The notes under the pieces were generated by a model. It saw only the letters and a list, made by a program, of their open reading frames with translations, did not search any database and was not told the origin of the DNA. Positions 1 through 8,874 of a stretch of 64,000 bases of DNA are shown here, piece after piece (position 1 is the stretch's first letter; each line of letters starts with the position of its first letter). The position numbers and the translations under genes were made by a program. Source of the DNA: CBDESN01 sp965242495 (GTDB taxonomy: Bacteria; Pseudomonadota; Alphaproteobacteria; MPNO01); the NCBI GenBank assembly GCA_965242495.1, contig OZ251446.1:3038001-3102000 (forward strand), read 5' to 3'.

Positions 1-1611
1 CTCCGCCGTGGCCTCGGGGTAGAAGCGGCGCAGATGGGCGCGCGAGCGGGCGATGGTCGCCGCGTCCAGAAGCGCCAGGAAGTCCGCGCCCAGCCGTTCG
101 ATCAGGGCCGCCTTGTCCGCCCGCCCGCCGGCCCGCCGCGTCCGCTCCCAGTCCAGGAATTCGCGCTGGGCCACGCCGAACAGGCTCTGGACGTCGTCGA
201 TGCCGAGCGTCTCGCGGAAGGCGTCGCCGCGCTTCTCGGTCATCAGATAGATCTGGTTGCGGAGGTCGCGCAGGCTGGTGTTGACCGGCGTCGCCGACAG
301 CATCAGCAGCTTGCTGCGGACGCCGCCCTTGACCGCCTCCTCCAGCAGCCGGTTGTAGCGGCTGCGCCGCGCGACCCTGCCCGTCTCGTCCGTCCGGTCG
401 CGGCCCTCGTTGCGGAAGTTGTGCGATTCGTCGATCACCACCAGATCGAACGCGCCCCAGTGGAAGCCGGCGAGGTCGATCTGTCCCGCCCGGCCGTCAT
501 AGCGGCTGAGGTCCGTATGGGCGAGCACCGTATAGCCCAGCCGGTCGCCGGCGAACGGGTTGTTGCGCCGGCCCGCCCAGGCGGCGTAGCGGACCCAGTT
601 CTCCTCCAGCTTCTTCGGGCACAGCACCAGCACCCGCTCGTTGCGCAGCTCGAAGAACTTGATCACCGCGAGCGCCGTCCAGGTCTTGCCCAGCCCCACG
701 CTGTCGGCGACGATGCAGCCGCCATGGCGCAGCAGCCGGTTGATGGCGCTGGTCGCGCCGTCCTTCTGGAATGCGTAGAGCGCCTTCCAGATCGCCGTGT
801 CGTGGAGATGGACGTCGCGCAGCAGCCCGTCGCGCGCCCCGCGTTCGGCGAGCCGATCCTCGAACAGATGCAGCAACGTCTTGTAGTAGACGAAGGCCGG
901 CGCATAGGCCCGGCCCAGCCGTTCGAGGGCCGCCAGCACTTCGGGCTTGGCGTCGCGGGTCGCGGACTCGTCGCGCCACAGCGCGTCGAACCAGCGGATC
1001 AGCGCCGCCCGGTCCGCCGCGTCGCGCACCTCCAGGTTGAGTTCGAGGTTGGGCGCCGTCCCGAACCCCAGCCCGCGGCGGGTGAAGTTGGAGCTCCCGA
1101 CCAGGGCGGTCCCGCCGCCGTCGTCGCCGTCGCTGCCGCCGTCCTTGCCGCCGCGGTTGGCGACGTGGTAGAGCTTGCCGTGCAGGAAGTTGGCGCGCTT
1201 CACGCTGCGGATCTCGACGCAGCGCTCGATCCAGGCGGCGCAGGCGCGGGCGAGGGGCTTCTGCGCCAGAACCCGTTTCGGGTCCATGCCGCCCTCCTCG
1301 TTCAGCCGGAAGGACCGCCCTTCGCCGGCCGCCGGGTCCGGCGCGCCGACGCTCTGCGGCTCGCCGTAGAGGAAGCGCATGCCCCCCGCCGACTCCAGCG
1401 CGTCGCGCAGGGCCTCGTAGGCGTAGATGGTGAAATAGGCCGAGACGACCGAGAGCTCCGCGCCGGGCTCCACGCCCTCGCGCAGCGCATCCCCCACCCG
1501 GCGCCCCAGGTTGTCGACGATGGGGTCGTGGGCGACGGCGTCGTCGTCGAGGGCGTCCGCGGGCGCGCCGCCCCGTCTCGCCACGTCTCGGCTAGTCTCG
1601 CTTGGTCTCAC
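1..1611 (-). CDS. PLD-domain / SNF2-type helicase, 3' end beyond window
   Basis: The gene runs off the left edge; 537 codons are visible without a stop. The N-terminal third contains a phospholipase D-like HKD motif (HGKLYHV, then ALVGSSNFTRRGLG). A superfamily 2 ATPase core follows: Walker A in ADSVGLGKTWTALAVI, Walker B/DEAH-like VVIDESHNFRNE, and motif III LSATPVNTSLRDLRNQ. This order (PLD then SNF2/DEAD) is known in bacterial helicases linked to DNA repair or phage defence; the role here is unproven. I chose the GTG at 1611 because it overlaps the stop of the upstream lactonase-like gene as GTGA, which implies translational coupling. The C-terminal helicase domain lies outside the window. 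Confidence 0.85.
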   Translation of the reverse strand, partial: MRPSETSRDVARRGGAPADALDDDAVAHDPIVDNLGRRVGDALREGVEPGAELSVVSAYFTIYAYEALRDALESAGGMRFLYGEPQSVGAPDPAAGEGRSFRLNEEGGMDPKRVLAQKPLARACAAWIERCVEIRSVKRANFLHGKLYHVANRGGKDGGSDGDDGGGTALVGSSNFTRRGLGFGTAPNLELNLEVRDAADRAALIRWFDALWRDESATRDAKPEVLAALERLGRAYAPAFVYYKTLLHLFEDRLAERGARDGLLRDVHLHDTAIWKALYAFQKDGATSAINRLLRHGGCIVADSVGLGKTWTALAVIKFFELRNERVLVLCPKKLEENWVRYAAWAGRRNNPFAGDRLGYTVLAHTDLSRYDGRAGQIDLAGFHWGAFDLVVIDESHNFRNEGRDRTDETGRVARRSRYNRLLEEAVKGGVRSKLLMLSATPVNTSLRDLRNQIYLMTEKRGDAFRETLGIDDVQSLFGVAQREFLDWERTRRAGGRADKAALIERLGADFLALLDAATIARSRAHLRRFYPEATAE

Positions 1612-2411
1612 TTCGGCGTCGCTTCGTCGCCCTCCGGGCCGCGGGCCGGGCCGCCGGCCTCCAGCGCCTTCCAATCATGGGTGGGCAGGATCACGTCGGC
1701 GCGCGACTTGATGTCGATCAGCGCCCGGCGCATCGACTCCAGGTCGTAGAAGATGCCGGGCATGATCTCGCGTTCGATGTTGAGTTCGACCTTGCGGGCG
1801 ATGTCGCCGATGATCGCCGTCACGCCGTCCGCGGTCTCGACGTAGACGCATTGGTGGCCGGGCGTGTGCGAGTTGGCGTAGAGCACGCAGCGGACGCCGG
1901 GGCAGGGTTCGTAATCGCCCTCCATCAGGTCCACGCGCGGCCATAGCGGATCGACCAGCTCGGCCACGTCGGCGCGGTCGAAGAACAGCCCCTTGCCGCC
2001 GATCTCCATCCCTTCGGGGCCGATCGGGGCCGCCGCCGCCATCAGCTCGGTCCGTTGCAGGACGAAGCGCGCGTTGGGCAGCAGGCGGCAGCCGCCGGCA
2101 TGGTCGTAATGCAGATGGGTCAGATGGACCTGCCGGATGTCCTCGGGCGCGTAGCCGAGGCGCGCGAGCTGGGCCGGGATGGTCTGGTCCGGGCCGATCT
2201 TGTGCGGCCCCAGCCCGTGCGCCGTCATCGCCCGTTCGGCGTCGCGCATGCCGGTGTCGATCAGCAGCGGCCCGTCCGCCCCGCCCTCGATCAGGAAGGC
2301 GAGGATCGGCACCGACGACGCGCCGGTCTCCTTGGTCAGGCTCCAGAACACGTCGATCGCGTCGGGGACGACGGCGTCGCCCAGCAGCAGCGGCGTCACG
2401 CGGCAGGTCAT
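1608..2411 (-). CDS. Metallo-beta-lactamase-fold hydrolase, N-acyl homoserine lactonase-like
   Basis: 267 residues. The zinc-binding motif HLHYDH is at residues 99-104. A later metal-site histidine lies in NSHTPGHQ, and an aspartate follows in IIGDIARK. Overall length and motif spacing match the AHL-lactonase branch of the metallo-beta-lactamase superfamily, which opens lactone rings. The true substrate could be another ester or lactone. No signal peptide is visible, so a cytoplasmic location is likely. The last bases overlap the GTG start of the PLD-helicase gene. No luxI or luxR gene is seen nearby, so quorum quenching is only one possibility. Confidence 0.75.
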   Translation of the reverse strand: MTCRVTPLLLGDAVVPDAIDVFWSLTKETGASSVPILAFLIEGGADGPLLIDTGMRDAERAMTAHGLGPHKIGPDQTIPAQLARLGYAPEDIRQVHLTHLHYDHAGGCRLLPNARFVLQRTELMAAAAPIGPEGMEIGGKGLFFDRADVAELVDPLWPRVDLMEGDYEPCPGVRCVLYANSHTPGHQCVYVETADGVTAIIGDIARKVELNIEREIMPGIFYDLESMRRALIDIKSRADVILPTHDWKALEAGGPARGPEGDEATPK

Positions 2412-2496
2412 GGGTCGGGCCTCCGGTTCGCGCGCCGCCCGGCGCGCCTCCCGGCCCCGACGCTAGCCTTCCGCCGCGGCCCCGGCAAGCGAGCCG

Positions 2497-3882
2497 TCAG
2501 CCGTAGCCGGTCGCCAGCCAGGGGAAGGAGATGATCGCCAGCAGCACCGCGAACATCACCGCGGCGAAGGGCGCCGCGCCGATGAAGATGTCGGCGAGCG
2601 AGATCCCGTCGTCGTCCAGCGTGCTCTTGATGACGTAGGCCGACAGGCCCAGCGGCGGGGTCAGGAGCCCGATCTCGACCGCGATCACGGTGACGATGCC
2701 GAACCACACCAGATCGACGTCGTAGCCGTCCAGCAGCGGCAGGAAGATCGGGATCATGATCAGCATGATCGAGATCCCGTCGAGGATCGTCCCCATGATC
2801 ACGATCGCCACGGCGTAGCAGAGCAGCAGCGCGAAGAAGCCCAGCTCCAGCCCGGTCACGAAATCGTCGATGAAGGACGGAACCCCCGACAGCGCCAGCA
2901 GCCGGGTGTAGACGTTGGCGGCGATGATCAGCATCAGGATCGAGACGGTGACGTGGCCGGTCTCGATCAGCACCTGCCGCGCCCTGGCCCAGGTCAGCTT
3001 GCGCCGCGCAAGGGCCAGGACCAGCGCGCCGAGCGCCCCGACCGCGCCCGACTCGGTGGGCGTGAACCAGCCCAGATAGATGCCGCCGATCACCGCGAAG
3101 ACCAGCCCCGCCAGCGGCCACAGCCGCAGGCTCGCGGCGAGCCGCGCCCGCGCCCCGCCGCCCTCTCCGCCCTCCGCCCCGTCGCCCTCTCCGGCCCGCG
3201 CCCCGTCGCCGGCCCGCGTCCCCTGTCCGTCCTGCGCCCCGGCGCGCCCGCCGCCGGCCATCACCATCCCCGGCAGGAATACGGCCATGCCCAGTATGGC
3301 GACGCCGAAGGCGAACGACAGCAGCAGGCCCGGAACGATGCCGGCGATGAACAGGTCGCCGATCGATTGCTCGGCCAGTATGCCGTAGACGATCAGCAGC
3401 AGGCTGGGCGGGATCAACATGCCGAGCACCGAGCTGCCGGCGACGACCCCGACGGCGAAGCGCGGCCGGTAGCCGAGCGAGATCATCTCCGGCACCGCGA
3501 GCTTGGTGAACACCGCGGCCGAGGCCACCGAGATCCCGGTCACCGCGGCGAACACCGCGTTCGCCGCCACGGTGGCGATGCCGAGGCCGCCGCGGATCCG
3601 GCGCACGAACAGGTTGGCGGCGACGTAGGCGTCCTTGCCCAGGTCGGAGACGCTCACCAGCAGGCCCATCAGCACGAACAGCGGGACGACGCCGAAGACG
3701 TAGCCCGCCACCGTGTCGTAGGCGGCGATGGCGAGCAGCTTCGTCGCCAGGGTCACGCTGCCCTTGACCGCCCACACCCCGGCCAGCGACACCAGACAGA
3801 GGGCCACGGCGACGTGCATGCCGAGATAGATCAGCAGCAGGATCGCGGCGATCGAGACGAGCCCGATCTCGACCCCGGTCAC
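2497..3882 (-). CDS. dctM: TRAP transporter large permease (DctM family)
   Basis: 461 residues and about 12 hydrophobic segments, forming the sodium-coupled membrane channel of a tripartite ATP-independent periplasmic transporter. Characteristic stretches include GMHVAVAL near the N-terminus and TPTESGAVGALGAL in the second half. I chose a GTG start at 3882 because it overlaps the dctQ stop as GTGA; longer frames upstream belong to dctQ read out of frame. Residues about 206-246 form an unusual Gly/Ala/Glu-rich hydrophilic linker between the two membrane halves, coded by imperfect GC-rich repeats. It is the last gene of the dctP-dctQ-dctM cluster, and the substrate is unknown. Confidence 0.88.
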   Translation of the reverse strand: MTGVEIGLVSIAAILLLIYLGMHVAVALCLVSLAGVWAVKGSVTLATKLLAIAAYDTVAGYVFGVVPLFVLMGLLVSVSDLGKDAYVAANLFVRRIRGGLGIATVAANAVFAAVTGISVASAAVFTKLAVPEMISLGYRPRFAVGVVAGSSVLGMLIPPSLLLIVYGILAEQSIGDLFIAGIVPGLLLSFAFGVAILGMAVFLPGMVMAGGGRAGAQDGQGTRAGDGARAGEGDGAEGGEGGGARARLAASLRLWPLAGLVFAVIGGIYLGWFTPTESGAVGALGALVLALARRKLTWARARQVLIETGHVTVSILMLIIAANVYTRLLALSGVPSFIDDFVTGLELGFFALLLCYAVAIVIMGTILDGISIMLIMIPIFLPLLDGYDVDLVWFGIVTVIAVEIGLLTPPLGLSAYVIKSTLDDDGISLADIFIGAAPFAAVMFAVLLAIISFPWLATGYG

Positions 3883-4475
3883 TTGAGCATCTCCGCCATC
3901 CGTCGCCGGTCGTCGGGCGCCGCCGGCGGCGTCCAGCCGCAGACGACGCCGAGATCGCGCCGGGCGAAGAGGCAGTACTGCGCCGCGGCGACGACGCAGC
4001 CGACCAGGATGACGAGCCGCACCGGCCACACCGGATAGCTGACGTAGCCCTGGATGCCGGCGTACTCGCCGGTGGTCCAGGCCTCGACGAAGAAGGGCTG
4101 GCTCGCGTCGTAGAGCAGGACGAAGAGCCCCGCCCCGGCCAGGTTGAAGACCAGGGTGACGGCGTGCGAGAGGCGCGGCCGCCGCGCCCGCAGCAGGCGG
4201 AGAAGCCCGTCGGAGCGCGTCATGCGGCCGGACCGCAGCGTATGGCCGAGCTGGATGAACACGATGCCCACGATCGAGAGCTTCACCAGCTCGGGCACGC
4301 CGCGCAGCGGCGCGTCGAACGCCGTGCGTCCGGCGATGTCGACGTTGATGACCGCCATCAACGCGACGATCCACAGGCTACCCAGCGCGTTGAGGCCCGA
4401 GACCAGCCCCTCGAAGGACGGCCGCCACGGCCGCCGCGCCCGGCCGGGCGTCTTTCGCGCCGTCGGCTCAGCCAC
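3879..4475 (-). CDS. dctQ: TRAP transporter small permease (DctQ family)
   Basis: 198 residues with four predicted membrane segments, such as LWIVALMAVINVDIAGR and a C-terminal VRLVILVGCVVAAAQY. The NVDIAGRTAFDAPLRGVPEL segment is typical of DctQ proteins. It partners DctM in the inner membrane. It lies between the substrate-binding protein gene and dctM, overlapping dctM by four bases. A basic, proline-rich N-terminal tail of about 20 residues precedes the first helix. Confidence 0.85.
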   Translation of the reverse strand: MAEPTARKTPGRARRPWRPSFEGLVSGLNALGSLWIVALMAVINVDIAGRTAFDAPLRGVPELVKLSIVGIVFIQLGHTLRSGRMTRSDGLLRLLRARRPRLSHAVTLVFNLAGAGLFVLLYDASQPFFVEAWTTGEYAGIQGYVSYPVWPVRLVILVGCVVAAAQYCLFARRDLGVVCGWTPPAAPDDRRRMAEMLK

Positions 4476-4591
4476 GGCCCCGGCGCGCGGGTCTCACGCG
4501 GGTCTCACCGGCCGCGGGCGGGCGGCGGCCCGGGCGTCCCCGCGGCCCGGCGTCCTTGCGCGGGAGCGCGCCGGAGCGGGGCCGCCGCGCC

Positions 4592-5665
4592 CTACTCCTT
4601 GTCCCACTCGCGCACGAGCCGGACGCCGTATTGGCGGAGCTTCCCCATATAGGCCGAAAGCACCTTCTCGCCGGCGAAGCCCTTGCTCTCGGCGCGCTGC
4701 GCCCACTGCTTGGCGATGTTCGGCATCGCCTTCGCCCAGGCGGTCTTCTGGTCGAGCGGCATCTGCGAGAACTTCGTCCCTTCCTCGGCCATCTTCGCCT
4801 CGAAATCGGCGACCAGGCGGGTCATGGTCTCGTGCTGCGCCGCCCGGTAGTCGAGGGCCGCCTCGCGCATCGCCGTCTTCACCGCGTCCGGCAGCCCGTC
4901 CCAGACCTTCTTGTTGACGGTCACGCCGCCGCCCGGCATGGCGCCGAAATTCACCTTGGTCGCATAGCGCGCGATCTCGTGCAGCTTGGCCGGGTAGTAG
5001 CCGGTGGTGAAGGCGATCACCCCGTCATAGACGCCGGTCTTGAGGTTGTTGTAATGGACCGAGAAGTTGCCCTGCACCGGGACGATCCCGATCGGCGCCT
5101 CCCACAGCGAGACCGCGCCCGCCCCGGCGAGCTTCCGCCCCTTGAGGTCGGCCAGCGACCGGATCGGGAATTTGGTCAGCGGATAGAAGGTGTCGAACCC
5201 GATCGGGGCCAGGAACGCCTGGCCGTGCTTCTCCCACGCGCCCGACATCTCGGGCAGCTCCTGGTGCAGCTCGTGGAAGATGCGGAGCGTCAGCCCCAGA
5301 TCGTCGGAGCCGAACGGCGCCATGTAGGCGACGTTCTGCAACGGCAGCTTCGCCTGCTCGAACAGGGAGTAGACGATTCCCAGATCGGCGATGCTCTCCT
5401 CGATCGTCTCCAGCGTGCCGCCCACCTTGGACAGCGTCCCGCCATAGGCTTCGGTCCAGGCGATCTCGTGCCCGGCCCCCCGCAGCCGGTCGTCCACGCC
5501 GCGGATGAAGACGCTCTTGGTCAGCCCCACCCAGGGCAGATGCAGCCCCTGCGCCGCAGCGAAGGTCAGGTTGAACGTCTTGGCCGTCGCCCCCCCGGTC
5601 GAGAGCCCCGCCGCCAGGGCGAACGCCGCCGCCGCCGCCATCCGTCGCGTCGTCCGTATACGCAT
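4592..5665 (-). CDS. dctP: TRAP transporter periplasmic substrate-binding protein (DctP family)
   Basis: 357 residues. An N-terminal signal peptide (about residues 1-29, RRM followed by an Ala-rich core ending at ATA-K) directs it to the periplasm. The mature part has DctP features: an IEESIADLGIVYS segment, PLTKFPIRSLADLKGRK and YYPAKLHEIARYATK. I chose the ATG at 5665 because a GGAGAGG ribosome site lies a few bases upstream; a longer reading frame extends into the opposite-strand ubiD-like gene and is spurious. It is the first gene of the TRAP cluster, divergent from the decarboxylase and monooxygenase genes, which may process the imported acid (inference). Confidence 0.9.
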   Translation of the reverse strand: MRIRTTRRMAAAAAFALAAGLSTGGATAKTFNLTFAAAQGLHLPWVGLTKSVFIRGVDDRLRGAGHEIAWTEAYGGTLSKVGGTLETIEESIADLGIVYSLFEQAKLPLQNVAYMAPFGSDDLGLTLRIFHELHQELPEMSGAWEKHGQAFLAPIGFDTFYPLTKFPIRSLADLKGRKLAGAGAVSLWEAPIGIVPVQGNFSVHYNNLKTGVYDGVIAFTTGYYPAKLHEIARYATKVNFGAMPGGGVTVNKKVWDGLPDAVKTAMREAALDYRAAQHETMTRLVADFEAKMAEEGTKFSQMPLDQKTAWAKAMPNIAKQWAQRAESKGFAGEKVLSAYMGKLRQYGVRLVREWDKE

Positions 5666-5842
5666 GAAACCTCTCCCCGTCTGCCGGTTCCGGATCGCGC
5701 CGGAGCATGGACCGCCCGCCCGCCATTGTCCATATCGCCCTCCCCCTCGTCGGCGTTGCCCCCCCCTCGTCGCGTTCGATGGCGCGCGAGCGCCGGGTCC
5801 TGTAGGATGGCCCGCGATTCCAGCGGAGGAGCGGAGGCCGGG

Positions 5843-7315
5843 ATGGACGATGCGCGCGCGCCCGCGCCGTCGGGCGGGGAGACCACCTGTCGCGGTCTGC
5901 GCGACTGGCTGGAGAGGGTGGACGGTCTGGGCGAATTGCTGCGGGTGGACGGCGCGCACTGGGACGCCGAGATGGGCGCGATCACGCAGATGCTCACCGA
6001 GAAGGGCCGGGGCCGGGCGCCGGCGATCCTGTTCGACCGCATCCCCGGCTACCCGGCGGGCTTCCGCACCCTCTACGGGCAGTTCTCCTCGCTCCGCCGC
6101 GTGGCGCTCACGCTGGGCCTGCCCCTGGAGCGCGAGCGCAAGGTCGATATCGTCCGGCGCTATCACGACCGCATGCAGGGCATGGCGCCGATCCCGCCCC
6201 GCTGGGTGGAGAGCGGCCCGGTCCTCGACAACGTGATCGAGGGCGCCGACGTCGACGTGCTCAAATTTCCGGCGCCCCGCCATCACGAGCGCGACGCGGC
6301 GCGCTACATCGGCACCGCCAACTGCGTCATGACCCGCGACCCCGACAACGGCTGGTTCAACCTCGGTACGTATCGCAACCAGGTCTATGACGGCCGCACG
6401 ATCGGCTGCCAGATCACCGAGGGCAAGCACGGGCGCATCCACCGCGACAAGCATTTCGAGCGCGGCGAGCGGATGAAGGTCGTGGTGCTGCTGGGCCAGG
6501 ACCCGCTGCTGTTCATGCTCGCCTCCAGCCCGCTGCCCGACGGCGTGGACGAGATGGCCTTCGCCGGCGGCCTGCGGGGCGAGCCGGTCGACGTCGTGCG
6601 CGGCCCGTTCACCGGCTTCCCGATCCCGGCCGACGCCGAGATCGCGATCGAAGCCGAGGCGGCGCCGGGACAGGTCCGCCAGGAAGGCCCGTTCGGCGAG
6701 TGGATGGGGTACTACTCCGACGACTCGGTGCCGCGCCCCTGTCTCGACGTGAAGACGATCCTGCACCGGGACGACCCGATCCTCACCTGCGCGCCGCAGC
6801 ACAAGCCGGTGGACGAGACCGGCCTGCTCAAGGGGGTCGCCGGCGCGGCGCAGATCTGGCGCTCGCTCGAAGCCTGCGGGCTGCCCGACGTCCTCGGCGT
6901 ATGGAACCACGAGGCCGGCCCGGCGACGCGCTTCGTCGCCATCCAGATCAAGCAGCGCTACCCCGGCCATGCGCGCAACGTCCTCCACGTCGCGTCGTCC
7001 TGCCAGGGCGGCGCCTATGCCGGGAAATGGACCGTGGTCGTGGACGACGACATCGACGCCGGCGACCTCGACCAGGTGCTGTGGGCCATGTGCACCCGCT
7101 TCGATCCGGTCTCCGACGTCGACGTCGTGCAGAAGGCCTGGGCGTCGAAGCGGGACCCGCTCTACTTGCCGGGCAACTTCAACAACCGCATCCTGATCGA
7201 CGCCTGCATCCCCTACGACAAATACCTCGCCGGGACCTTCCCGCCGGTGGTCGACGTGAGCGCGGAGCTGCGCCGCGGCATCCGGGCGAAGTTCGATCTG
7301 CCCTATCCCGACTAG
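5843..7315 (+). CDS. UbiD family decarboxylase
   Basis: 490 residues, the usual length for UbiD-type prenylated-FMN-dependent (de)carboxylases. Typical motifs are visible: TANCVMTRDPDNGWFNLGTY, followed by QVYDGRTIGCQI, GPFGEWMGYY and the C-terminal DACIPYDKYLAGTFPP. These enzymes act on aromatic or alpha,beta-unsaturated acids and need prFMN from UbiX, which is not in this window. I preferred the ATG at 5843 because GGAGG is five bases upstream; an in-frame ATG at 5807 is possible. It is followed 13 bases later by a flavin-dependent oxygenase gene, so the pair may form a catabolic step for an acid taken up by the divergent TRAP system. Ubiquinone synthesis is less likely given this context. 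Confidence 0.85.
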   Translation: MDDARAPAPSGGETTCRGLRDWLERVDGLGELLRVDGAHWDAEMGAITQMLTEKGRGRAPAILFDRIPGYPAGFRTLYGQFSSLRRVALTLGLPLERERKVDIVRRYHDRMQGMAPIPPRWVESGPVLDNVIEGADVDVLKFPAPRHHERDAARYIGTANCVMTRDPDNGWFNLGTYRNQVYDGRTIGCQITEGKHGRIHRDKHFERGERMKVVVLLGQDPLLFMLASSPLPDGVDEMAFAGGLRGEPVDVVRGPFTGFPIPADAEIAIEAEAAPGQVRQEGPFGEWMGYYSDDSVPRPCLDVKTILHRDDPILTCAPQHKPVDETGLLKGVAGAAQIWRSLEACGLPDVLGVWNHEAGPATRFVAIQIKQRYPGHARNVLHVASSCQGGAYAGKWTVVVDDDIDAGDLDQVLWAMCTRFDPVSDVDVVQKAWASKRDPLYLPGNFNNRILIDACIPYDKYLAGTFPPVVDVSAELRRGIRAKFDLPYPD

Positions 7316-7328
7316 CCGGGCGCAGGCG

Positions 7329-8525
7329 ATGGACACGGCGCAACCGGACTCGGCCTGCGCGGCGCCCGCGATCGATTGGGCGGGGCGCGCCCGGCGGCTG
7401 GCCCCTTCGATCGCGGCGGCGGCCGAGCGCGCCGAGCGCGGCCGCCGGATCCCCGCCGACGTCATGGCGGCGATGCACGAGGCCGAACTGTTCCGCATGT
7501 GCCTCCCGCGCTCGATCGGCGGCGGCGAGGCGTCGCTCCGCGAGGTGGTCGAGGTGCTCCAGATCGTCGCCGCCGCGGACGCCAGCACCGCCTGGTGCCT
7601 GGGCCAGGGGCTGGGATGCTCGCGGGCGGCGGGCTTCCTCGACCGCGATGCGGCGCGCGAGGTGTTCGGCCCGCGCGACGCGGTGCTCGCCTGGGGGCCG
7701 CCGAACCGGAGCGGGGCCGCGGTCGCCGTCGACGGCGGCTACCGGGTGAGCGGGGCGTGGAGCTTCGCCAGCGGCATCCGCAACGCCAGTTGGGTCGGCG
7801 CCCATTGCACGGTGCGCGAGCCCGACGGCGCCGCGCGGGCCGGGCCGGACGGGCGGCCGGTCGCCAAGACCCTGCTGCTGCCCGCCTCCTGCGCCGAGAT
7901 CGCCGACGTGTGGCGGGTCATCGGCCTCTGCGGCACCGGCAGCGACGACTACGCCGTCGCCGACCGGTTCGTGCCCGAGGCCCGGTCCTACGTCCGCGAC
8001 TCCGCCGCCGACCGGCGCGAGCCCGGCCCGCTCTACCGCCTGGCGCTCACCACCTTCTACGGCGTCGCGTTCGCCGGCGTGGCCCTCGGCGTCGCGCGGG
8101 CGTTGCTCGACGCCTTCCTGACCCTCGCCGCCGACAAGGTGGCCGGCTACACGACGACGACGCTCCGCGACAACGCGGCGATCCAGCAGCGGACGGCCAT
8201 CGCCGAGGCGCGGCTGGGCTCGGCCCGCGCCTATCTGCTGGAGATGGTCGAGGCGACCTGGGAGACCGCCCTCCGCGGCCGCGACTTCCCGGTCGATCAG
8301 CGGGCGCGGCTGCGCATCGCCAGCAGCTACGCCATCCGGCAGGCGCGGGCCGCCGCCGACTTCGCCTATCACGCCGCGGGCGCCGGCGCGATCCTGGAGA
8401 AGAACCCGTTCGAGCGCCGGTTCCGCGACCTCCAGGCGGTGGGCCAGCAGATCCAGGCGGCGCCGTCCAACTTCGAACACGCCGGCATGGCCCTGCTCGG
8501 CCTCGAACCCGGCCCGCGCGTCTGA
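7329..8525 (+). CDS. Acyl-CoA dehydrogenase-fold flavin monooxygenase (HsaA/DszC type)
   Basis: 398 residues with the acyl-CoA dehydrogenase fold. The N-terminal helical part has IPADVMAAMHEAELFRMCLP, the middle beta domain YRVSGAWSFASGI and IGLCGTGSDDYAV, and the C-terminal helical domain ends in FQ-like packing helices. SGxWxFASG and GTGS are typical of the group D flavin monooxygenases (HsaA, DszC, HpaB relatives) rather than true dehydrogenases, and the acyl-CoA catalytic glutamate is not evident. Such enzymes use reduced flavin supplied by a separate reductase, which is not seen here. It is likely co-transcribed with the UbiD-like gene 13 bases upstream. Confidence 0.75.
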   Translation: MDTAQPDSACAAPAIDWAGRARRLAPSIAAAAERAERGRRIPADVMAAMHEAELFRMCLPRSIGGGEASLREVVEVLQIVAAADASTAWCLGQGLGCSRAAGFLDRDAAREVFGPRDAVLAWGPPNRSGAAVAVDGGYRVSGAWSFASGIRNASWVGAHCTVREPDGAARAGPDGRPVAKTLLLPASCAEIADVWRVIGLCGTGSDDYAVADRFVPEARSYVRDSAADRREPGPLYRLALTTFYGVAFAGVALGVARALLDAFLTLAADKVAGYTTTTLRDNAAIQQRTAIAEARLGSARAYLLEMVEATWETALRGRDFPVDQRARLRIASSYAIRQARAAADFAYHAAGAGAILEKNPFERRFRDLQAVGQQIQAAPSNFEHAGMALLGLEPGPRV

Positions 8526-8541
8526 CCCCCGCGCGTCCGGT

Positions 8542-8570
8542 CCGCCGTATTCCGGCGGCGGCGATTTTTT
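8542..8570 (+). terminator. Probable intrinsic terminator after the monooxygenase gene
   Basis: A CCGCCG / CGGCGG stem with a five-base loop is followed shortly by six T. It sits 16 bases after the stop codon. A second CCGGCGGCGGGCGATTTTT stretch follows at once. Confidence 0.5.
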
Positions 8571-8592
8571 CCGGCGGCGGGCGATTTTTCTG

Positions 8593-8621
8593 TTGACACG
8601 GGGGAGTTCTTGTGTTATGTT
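8593..8621 (+). promoter_or_regulatory. Sigma70-type promoter of repeated element A
   Basis: TTGACA at 8593-8598, a 17-base spacer and TATGTT at 8616-8621. It is followed by TTCCCCGCAATCG, which is also found in near-identical form after the -10 box of the sister element at 60.4 kb. No obvious protein gene follows. Confidence 0.7.
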
Positions 8622-8820
8622 CCCCGCAATCGGCGGATCCGCCCGCGGGGGGTTCCGCCGCGCGGAGGCGCAGGGCCGCCGCCGCCGCCCCCCGGCAGGG
8701 CGGTTCCAGGCGCCGGATCCACCCTGCTTTTCGCCTGCTTTCGCCCTGCTATCTCGCCGTTTTCGCCCTGCTTTTTCCCTAGTTTTTCGGCGTAACCCGT
8801 TGAAATACAACGAAATCACG
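8622..8820 (+). other. Repeated element A: candidate small RNA or leader transcript
   Basis: About 200 bases with no gene of clear coding potential. The second half is an iterated tract of CCTGCTTT units at roughly 11-base spacing (8727-8780), then CGGCGTAACC, then a hairpin CGTTG-AAATA-CAACG (8798-8812). The same layout occurs on the minus strand at 60175-60401, about 80 percent identical over the last 110 bases by eye. In both copies the frame across the tract ends at the same TAA with similar residues (CFRPA, PFSPCFF), but copy A lacks an ATG after its promoter. A structured RNA or DNA element therefore seems likelier than a protein. It ends just before the convergent tRNA-Thr. Confidence 0.45.
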
Positions 8821-8874
8821 AATTTTCGGCGCGTCGTCGCCGCGCATCCGCGCCCGCCATGGCGCCGGCGGCCA

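Noticed and set aside
34..1749. Plus-strand 571-codon frame at the left end
   Set aside because: Its translation has no recognisable domain, while the minus strand gives HKD, Walker A, DEAH-like and SAT motifs in order.
8610..8795. 61-codon ORF starting TTG in element A as a real gene
   Set aside because: The TTG lies upstream of the expected RNA start and the frame has no ATG or GTG after it. Its similarity to the element B ORF is better explained by nucleotide-level conservation, though a peptide in B cannot be excluded.
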